64,000 nucleotides of DNA. It comes from Microbacterium sp. Au-Mic1. Its GTDB lineage: Bacteria; Actinomycetota; Actinomycetes; Actinomycetales; Microbacteriaceae. Position 1 is the first letter of the stretch, and each line of letters starts with the position of its first letter. The position numbers and the translations under genes were made by a program. The notes under the pieces are model-generated. The model did no database searches, was not told the origin of the DNA, and saw nothing but the letters and a program-made list of their open reading frames with translations. Shown in pieces: positions 59,263-64,000 of this stretch. The DNA is taken from NCBI RefSeq assembly GCF_021341785.1, contig NZ_JAJTTF010000003.1, positions 124,001-188,000 on the forward strand, given 5' to 3'.

Positions 59263-60180
59263 GTGACTGACAAGCTCGTCTCTGACCTGTTCGATCCGGC
59301 TGAGTGGACGCTCGCTCCGGGCGCGGGGGAGTACACCGACATCACGGCCCACGTCTCGAACGACGGGCGGATCGCCCGCATCGCGTTCGACCGCCCCGAG
59401 GTGCGCAACGCCTTCCGCCCGCACACGGTCGACGAACTGTACCGGGCCCTCGACGAGGCGCGTCAGAACCCGCGGATCGGCGTCGTGCTGCTCACCGGCA
59501 ACGGCCCGAGTCCGAAGGACGGCGGGTGGGCGTTCTGCTCCGGCGGCGATCAGCGCATCCGCGGTCGCGACGGTTACAAGTACTCCGAGGACGAGGAGGC
59601 AGTGCCGGCCGAGGCTCAGGCCAGGTCCGGCCGGCTGCACATCCTCGAGGTGCAGCGGCTCATCCGGTTCATGCCGAAGGTCGTCATCGCGGTCGTGCCG
59701 GGATGGGCTGCCGGTGGCGGGCACTCGCTGCACGTGGTCTGCGATCTGACGATCGCGAGCGCCGAGCACGGCCGGTTCAAGCAGACCGACGCGGATGTCG
59801 GGTCCTTCGACGCCGGCTACGGATCCGCCTACATGGCCCGCCAGACCGGGCAGAAGTTCGCCCGCGAGGTGTTCTTCCTGGCCGAGGAGTACTCCGCCGA
59901 GCGCGCGATGCAGGCGGGCGCGGTGAACCGCGTCGTGCCGCACGCCGAGCTCGAACGCGAGGCGATCGCGATGGCGCGGACGATCCTGACCAAGTCGCCC
60001 ACCGCGATCCGGATGCTGAAGTTCGCCTTCAACGCGGTCGACGACGGGCTGGTCGGGCAGCAGGTGTTCGCGGGCGAGGCCACCCGCCTGGCGTACGGCA
60101 CGGACGAGGCCGTCGAGGGTCGCGACTCGTTCCTCGAGAAGCGCGAACCCGACTGGTCGCCGTACCCCTGGCACTTCTGA
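59263..60180 (+). CDS. menB: 1,4-dihydroxy-2-naphthoyl-CoA synthase
   Basis: 305 residues, crotonase fold. FRPHTVDELYRALDEAR, FCSGGDQRIRGRDGYKY (oxyanion-hole and MenB-specific loop) and TDADVGSFDAGYGSAYMARQ are diagnostic; C-terminal WSPYPWHF fits the family end. Cyclises o-succinylbenzoyl-CoA to DHNA-CoA in menaquinone synthesis. Adjacent to menE, which makes its substrate. Confidence 0.95.
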   Translation: MTDKLVSDLFDPAEWTLAPGAGEYTDITAHVSNDGRIARIAFDRPEVRNAFRPHTVDELYRALDEARQNPRIGVVLLTGNGPSPKDGGWAFCSGGDQRIRGRDGYKYSEDEEAVPAEAQARSGRLHILEVQRLIRFMPKVVIAVVPGWAAGGGHSLHVVCDLTIASAEHGRFKQTDADVGSFDAGYGSAYMARQTGQKFAREVFFLAEEYSAERAMQAGAVNRVVPHAELEREAIAMARTILTKSPTAIRMLKFAFNAVDDGLVGQQVFAGEATRLAYGTDEAVEGRDSFLEKREPDWSPYPWHF

Positions 60181-60192
60181 GCAGCATGCCTT

Positions 60193-60261
60193 CCGGTTTC
60201 AGAGCGCGCAAATGGCTCGATCCGCACCGCGGATGGGGTCATTTGCGCGCTTCGAAACCGG
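60193..60261. repeat. Palindromic element 5 (GTTTC-AG-AGCGCGCA type)
   Basis: 22-nt arms (60193-60214, 60240-60261), 20 of 22 paired, with an inner ATCCGC-ACC-GCGGAT hairpin (60220-60234). Right arm is the same as element 1 at 23678. Lies between menB and menE, overlapping a tempting but probably false ATG at 60212. Confidence 0.88.
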
Positions 60262-60280
60262 GTGGAACGGCCGGCCGGCC

Positions 60281-61432
60281 GTGAGACTGCAGGCCGCTGA
60301 CGGGACGGATCCGCGCGCGATCGGGGCGGCGGTCCCGGCGGCGCTCGACGGCGCTGCCCCGCTCGCGCTCGGATTCGCGCCGGGTCCGGATGACGAGGTC
60401 GCCGAGGGCACCGCGGTCGTCATCGCGACGTCCGGATCCACGGGCGTGCCGAAGAAGGTCGTGCTCTCCGCGGGAGCCCTGCGCGCGAGCGCGGAGGCGA
60501 CCGCGCGGCGGATCGGATCCGGGCAGTGGATGCTCGCGCTCTCGGCCGGCTACGTCGCCGGTCTGCAGGTGCTCGTGCGCTCGCATCTCGCGGGCACGAC
60601 GCCCGCACTGATCGAGGGGCGGTTCACGCCGGCCGCGTTCGTGGCCGCGACGCGCGGCATGCGGGCGGGGGCGAGGTACGCCTCGCTCGTGCCCGCGCAG
60701 CTCGCGACGCTCCTCGACGCGGCGGGCGACAGGGAGGTGCGCGTCGCGCTCGCCTCGTACGAGGCACTGCTCCTCGGCGGTCAGGCGCTGCCGCCGGCAC
60801 TGCGTCAGCGCGCTGCGGATCTCGGCGCCCGCGTCGTGCGCACCTACGGATCCAGCGAGACCGCGGGCGGCTGCGTCTACGACGGGGTCCCCCTGGACGG
60901 GGTGCGCGTCGCGTCCGTCGACGGCGAGCTGCGCATCGCCGGTCCGACCCTGGCCGAGGGCTATCTCGGCGACCCCGGGCTGACCGCGCGCACCTTCGTC
61001 GCGGACGAGGCCGGCGCCCGCTGGTACCGGACCGGTGATGCCGGTGACGTCTCCGGCGGCCGGATCGCGGTGACCGGCCGCGTCGACAACGTCATCGTGT
61101 CGGGCGGCATCAACATCTCGCTGGACCGGGTCGAACGCGCCGTTCGCGCCGTCCCCGGGCTCGAGGGCGCCGTCGTCGTGGCGATCCCCGACGATCACTG
61201 GGGTCAGGGATCCGCGATCGTGGTCGGCGGCCGGCGCGAGACCGGGTCGACGGATCCGCTCGAGGCGTCCGGGGTCGGAGCGCGGCTGCTGAGCGCCGCG
61301 CGGGAACGCGTGGCCGCGGAGGTCGGGCCGGCGGCGCGCCCCGCGACGCTGATTCCGCTGGACGAGCTCCCGCTGCTGGCCTCGGGCAAGCCCGACCGGC
61401 GCGCGATCGCCGCGCTCGCCGCAGGGCGCTGA
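60281..61432 (+). CDS. menE: o-Succinylbenzoate-CoA ligase
   Basis: 383 residues from GTG 60281. ANL-superfamily adenylating enzyme: P-loop ATSGSTGVPKKV, RTYGSSETAGG, YRTGDAGDVSGG and the hinge/C-domain GRVDNVIVSGGINISLDRVERAV; catalytic Lys near LASGKPDRRAI. Shorter than many MenE proteins, as usual in Microbacteriaceae (N-terminal subdomain reduced). Activates o-succinylbenzoate for MenB. The in-frame ATG 60212 would put element 5 in the coding region and is disfavoured. Confidence 0.88.
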   Translation: MRLQAADGTDPRAIGAAVPAALDGAAPLALGFAPGPDDEVAEGTAVVIATSGSTGVPKKVVLSAGALRASAEATARRIGSGQWMLALSAGYVAGLQVLVRSHLAGTTPALIEGRFTPAAFVAATRGMRAGARYASLVPAQLATLLDAAGDREVRVALASYEALLLGGQALPPALRQRAADLGARVVRTYGSSETAGGCVYDGVPLDGVRVASVDGELRIAGPTLAEGYLGDPGLTARTFVADEAGARWYRTGDAGDVSGGRIAVTGRVDNVIVSGGINISLDRVERAVRAVPGLEGAVVVAIPDDHWGQGSAIVVGGRRETGSTDPLEASGVGARLLSAARERVAAEVGPAARPATLIPLDELPLLASGKPDRRAIAALAAGR

Positions 61433-61517
61433 GCCCGCGAGCCGAGCACTGCGCGGTCCGAGGACACGGTGCCGCGGATACATCTCCCGGCGGATGACCG
61501 CGCCGGATCCGGTCGCG

Positions 61518-61523
61518 TACCGT
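61518..61523 (+). promoter_or_regulatory. -10 box TACCGT of the histidine kinase
   Basis: TACCGT, gap GAGGGG, GTG 61530. Confidence 0.55.
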
Positions 61524-61529
61524 GAGGGG

Positions 61530-62726
61530 GTGATCCGCCCCATCCCGCGCTTCTGGCTCGTGTTCGACATCGTGGGCAGCGTCGTCGGCCTGCTCCTCAC
61601 GCTGCCGCTCACGTACACGTTCGAGGCGGGCACGATGAGCCGCTGGATCCCGGACGGCGCGGCGTCGATCGTGCTCGTGCTGCTGGTCGCGGTCATCCAG
61701 TGGGGCGCGGCGGCGATCAGCCGGCTCTCCCCGGTGCTGGCCCTCATCGTGGCGTGGTTCGGCGCGCTGCTGCAGATGGCGTGCGGCTTCTCGCCGGGTG
61801 CCTACAACCTCGCGATCCTCGCCGTGGTCTTCGCGACCTCGGCCTGGGGATCGGTGAGGCTCCTGTGGATCGGCGGCGCCTCCGCGCTGGGTGGTGGGCT
61901 CCTGGCGGGCGGCTACATGTCGCTGATCAACGAGGGGGCCCTCATCCAGGACACCGAGACCGGGCTGCGCCTGGCGCTGGTCGCAGTGCTCCTCGGCACG
62001 GTGTCGGTGCTCACCCTCGTGATGGCCTGGGGTGCCGGCCTGCTGTGGCGGGTCGTGCTGCACGGCCGCCGCACCCGTGACGCGCAGGTGCGGGCCGAGG
62101 CGGTCGCGGTCGCGGAGCAGGAGCGGGTGCGGATCGCCCGCGACATGCACGACGTGGTCGCGCACTCGCTCGCGGTGGTGATCGCGCAGTCGGACGGCGC
62201 GCGCTACGCCGCGGCCGCGGATCCGGCGCAGGCGACCGCGGCGCTGACCACGATCGGGCAGACCGCGCGGGCGGCCCTCTCCGATGTGCGGCTGCTGCTC
62301 GCGCAGCTGCGGCACAGCGAGGGGCAGGGGCCGCAGCCCACGCTCGCCGACCTCGAGACGCTGTACGCCCAGGTGCGGGCCGCCGGGATCGAGCCGCGCG
62401 TCACCGTCGACCCGATGCCGCCGGGGGAGCCGCCCGCCGGCATCCAGCTGGCGGTGTACCGCATCCTGCAGGAGGCGCTCACCAACGCGATCCGGCACGG
62501 CGACGGCGACGTCGACGTCTGGCTCGGGTGGCACGCCGACAGCGTGCAGATCACGGTCCGCAACGCGGTGCCGACGACACCGCGACAGGCGCATGCCGAG
62601 CGCGGACACGGCCTCATCGGCATGCGCGAGCGCGCGCAGTTGGTCGGAGGGACGCTCTCGGCGGAGCTGGAGGCGGAGGGCTTCATCGTCCGCGCCGTGC
62701 TGCCGATCGGTCCGAGCGTGGTCTGA
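61530..62726 (+). CDS. Sensor histidine kinase, NarL-partner type (HisKA_3)
   Basis: 398 residues. Several N-terminal transmembrane helices (about 10-160), then a dimerisation/phosphoacceptor region RIARDMHDVVAHSLAVV with His207, and a HATPase_c domain (AVYRILQEALTNAIRHG N-box; GHGLIGMRERA G-box). Matches the DesK/LiaS-like kinases common in Actinobacteria. GTG 61530 is preferred over ATG 61494 because of the promoter spacing and the start IRPIPRFW. Pairs with the regulator 79 nt downstream. Confidence 0.9.
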   Translation: MIRPIPRFWLVFDIVGSVVGLLLTLPLTYTFEAGTMSRWIPDGAASIVLVLLVAVIQWGAAAISRLSPVLALIVAWFGALLQMACGFSPGAYNLAILAVVFATSAWGSVRLLWIGGASALGGGLLAGGYMSLINEGALIQDTETGLRLALVAVLLGTVSVLTLVMAWGAGLLWRVVLHGRRTRDAQVRAEAVAVAEQERVRIARDMHDVVAHSLAVVIAQSDGARYAAAADPAQATAALTTIGQTARAALSDVRLLLAQLRHSEGQGPQPTLADLETLYAQVRAAGIEPRVTVDPMPPGEPPAGIQLAVYRILQEALTNAIRHGDGDVDVWLGWHADSVQITVRNAVPTTPRQAHAERGHGLIGMRERAQLVGGTLSAELEAEGFIVRAVLPIGPSVV

Positions 62727-62805
62727 TCCTCGTCCCGGGCGCGATCCGGAGGATGACAGACTCTTCACGAGGCGCGGATCCGATCGCGCGGAACGAGGAG
62801 GCAGG

Positions 62806-63444
62806 ATGATCCGGGTCGTGCTGGTCGACGATCAGGCGCTGTTCCGCGCAGGGATACGCATGCTGGTCGCGTCCCAGCCCGATCTCGAGGTCGTCGGCGA
62901 GGCGGGCGACGGGCAGGAGGCCATCGAGGTCGTGCGCGCGACGCGGCCCGACGTCGTGATGATGGACATCCGGATGCCCGTCATGGACGGGCTGACCGCC
63001 ACCGCGCGCATCCTGGAGGAGGCGGATCCACCCCGCATCGTGATGCTCACGACCTTCGACCTCGACGAGGCGGCGGCGCGGGCGATCCGTCAGGGGGCGA
63101 GCGGGTTCCTGCTGAAGGACGCGGATCCGGAGTTCCTGCTCGCGGCGATCCGCACGGTGCATTCCGGATCCAGCGTGATCGCGGCCTCGGCCACCCGCGA
63201 CCTCTTCGCGCACTTCGCGGCGCCTGTGCAGACCCCGGTGCCGCCGAGCTACGACGACCTCACCGAGCGCGAGAAGGAGATCTTCGCGCTGGCGGCGCGG
63301 GGCCTGTCCAACGCCGAGATCGCCGCCCGCGAGTTCCTCTCCGAGGCCACCGTGAAGACGCACATCAGCCGCATCCTCGCCAAGCTCGCCCTGCGCGATC
63401 GCGTGCAGCTGGTCGTGTTCGCGTTCGAGCACGGCCTGAACTGA
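62806..63444 (+). CDS. NarL/FixJ-family response regulator
   Basis: 212 residues. Receiver domain with Asp8/Asp9 and phosphoacceptor Asp54 (MMDIRMPVMDG), Thr in MLTTF and Lys in FLLKDADPE; LuxR-type HTH at about 148-205 (LTEREKEIFALAARGLSNAEIA). GAGGAGGCAGG precedes ATG 62806. Cognate of the upstream kinase. The regulon is not visible in the window; the nearest unknown-function target is off the right side. Confidence 0.93.
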   Translation: MIRVVLVDDQALFRAGIRMLVASQPDLEVVGEAGDGQEAIEVVRATRPDVVMMDIRMPVMDGLTATARILEEADPPRIVMLTTFDLDEAAARAIRQGASGFLLKDADPEFLLAAIRTVHSGSSVIAASATRDLFAHFAAPVQTPVPPSYDDLTEREKEIFALAARGLSNAEIAAREFLSEATVKTHISRILAKLALRDRVQLVVFAFEHGLN

Positions 63445-63481
63445 CCCGCCCACGGAGCCTCCGCGCCGGGGCCTCCTCGCC

Positions 63482-64000
63482 TCAGTCCTGCTCGCGCAGC
63501 AGCTCCAGGAGCGCGCGTGCGGCGCGGGTCGGCGTCGCCCGCCACACCACTCCCAGTCGCGAGCGCACGTGCGGTGCATCGATCGGGATCGCCCTGATGC
63601 CCTCCCAGCGCCGGCAGGTCGCGGCGCTGACGACACCGACCCCGAGCCCACGCACGGCGAGCTTCTCGATGGCGGAGGGTGTGGACACCTCCCAGTGCGG
63701 GGCGCCCGCACCGGGGCGTCCGGCGAGCAGGGCGTCCAGCGCCGCCCTGTCGCCCGTGCCCTCCGGCAGTGCGATGAGGTCCATGCCGATCAGCTCGTCC
63801 GGGCGGATGCTGCGACGCGCTGCCCACGGGTGCGACGGTGCCACCACGGCGACCATCGGATCGTCGAACACGACCTCCGACCCGAGGTCGTCCGGCGCGC
63901 GCTCGGCCCAGGCGACGAGCGCGAGGTCGACCTCGCCACGACGGACCGCGCCGACCAGTCGTGCGGAGGTGTCCTCGCGCAGCCGCAGCTCGAGCCCGGG
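63482..64000 (-). CDS. LysR-family regulator (5' end outside window)
   Basis: Only the C-terminal 172 residues are in view. The frame is open to the edge: LELRLREDTSARLVGAV and GEVDLALVAWAERAP are the first strands of a LysR substrate-binding domain, followed by VAVVAPSHPWAAR, GMDLIALPEGTGDR and a C-terminal LAVRGLGVGVVSAATCRRW. The N-terminal HTH should lie beyond base 64000. Role unknown. Convergent with the two-component regulator. Confidence 0.85.
   Translation of the reverse strand, partial: PGLELRLREDTSARLVGAVRRGEVDLALVAWAERAPDDLGSEVVFDDPMVAVVAPSHPWAARRSIRPDELIGMDLIALPEGTGDRAALDALLAGRPGAGAPHWEVSTPSAIEKLAVRGLGVGVVSAATCRRWEGIRAIPIDAPHVRSRLGVVWRATPTRAARALLELLREQD

Noticed and set aside
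60212..60280. ATG 60212 as the menE start
   Set aside because: It falls inside palindromic element 5, an intergenic repeat with its twin at 23678; GTG 60281 begins the family-like sequence.

Overview
The window reads as a stretch of chromosome from a high-GC actinobacterium, most likely Microbacterium or a close relative in the Microbacteriaceae. The basis is strong G/C codon bias, menaquinone genes (menA, menC, menB, menE), system II cytochrome c maturation (tlpA/ccdA/resB/ccsB), an lhr-nei DNA-repair neighbourhood, a DUF222-HNH protein, and many promoters whose -10 box lies only 6-7 nt before the start codon. The genus is an inference. I saw no rRNA, tRNA, CRISPR array, prophage or insertion-sequence transposase.

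Layout, left part. 1-2.6 kb is the end of a proposed aminophosphonate-catabolism operon (FAD oxidoreductase, phosphonatase-like HAD hydrolase, zinc dehydrogenase). 2.7-5.7 kb holds an RhtA/EamA exporter, a nitronate monooxygenase and purU. 5.9-9.5 kb is a LacI regulator and the large secreted multidomain carbohydrate-binding protein it probably controls. 9.6-16.4 kb has an unknown protein, a glutamine amidotransferase, a ClpC-type unfoldase behind an HspR-type (HAIR) operator, a LysR-effector-domain protein lacking its HTH, a probable Fe-S regulator facing a DoxX gene, and a hexapeptide-repeat protein. 16.4-23 kb is lhr, a CysZ-like membrane protein and nei. 23-32 kb is housekeeping and membrane genes (ABC-F, NUDIX-like, threonine aldolase, MFS, TMEM175).

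Layout, right part. 31.9-34.7 kb is SDR-DUF6421 facing an Lrp regulator, followed by an eight-unit 20-bp tandem array. 34.8-39.1 kb has a truncated haemoglobin, DUF222-HNH, an NTF2-like protein, a small membrane protein and a MocR regulator. 39.3-48.5 kb carries menA and the cytochrome c operon, interrupted between resB and ccsB by a three-gene WXG100-like carrier/HNH-type toxin/immunity cassette. 48.5-55.7 kb has DUF2277, an AI-2E/PerM transporter and a TetR-controlled pair of an MMPL exporter fused to a degenerate ATPase-like domain and a YhgE/Pip protein. 55.8-64 kb has menC, a tandem GNAT, PadR plus HAAS membrane protein, menB, menE, a NarL-type two-component pair and a truncated LysR.

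The most notable non-gene structures are: (i) five compact intergenic elements of about 60 bp, four of them built as copy-copy-inverted copy, two with essentially the same arms 36 kb apart; (ii) heavy over-use of GGATCC and its octamer CGGATCCG in every context; (iii) more than twenty start codons preceded at fixed distance by a TANNNT box, implying widespread leaderless transcription; (iv) paired palindromes at several regulator genes. The best candidate for an undescribed functional system is the split toxin cassette lodged in the cytochrome c operon, followed by the palindromic element family.
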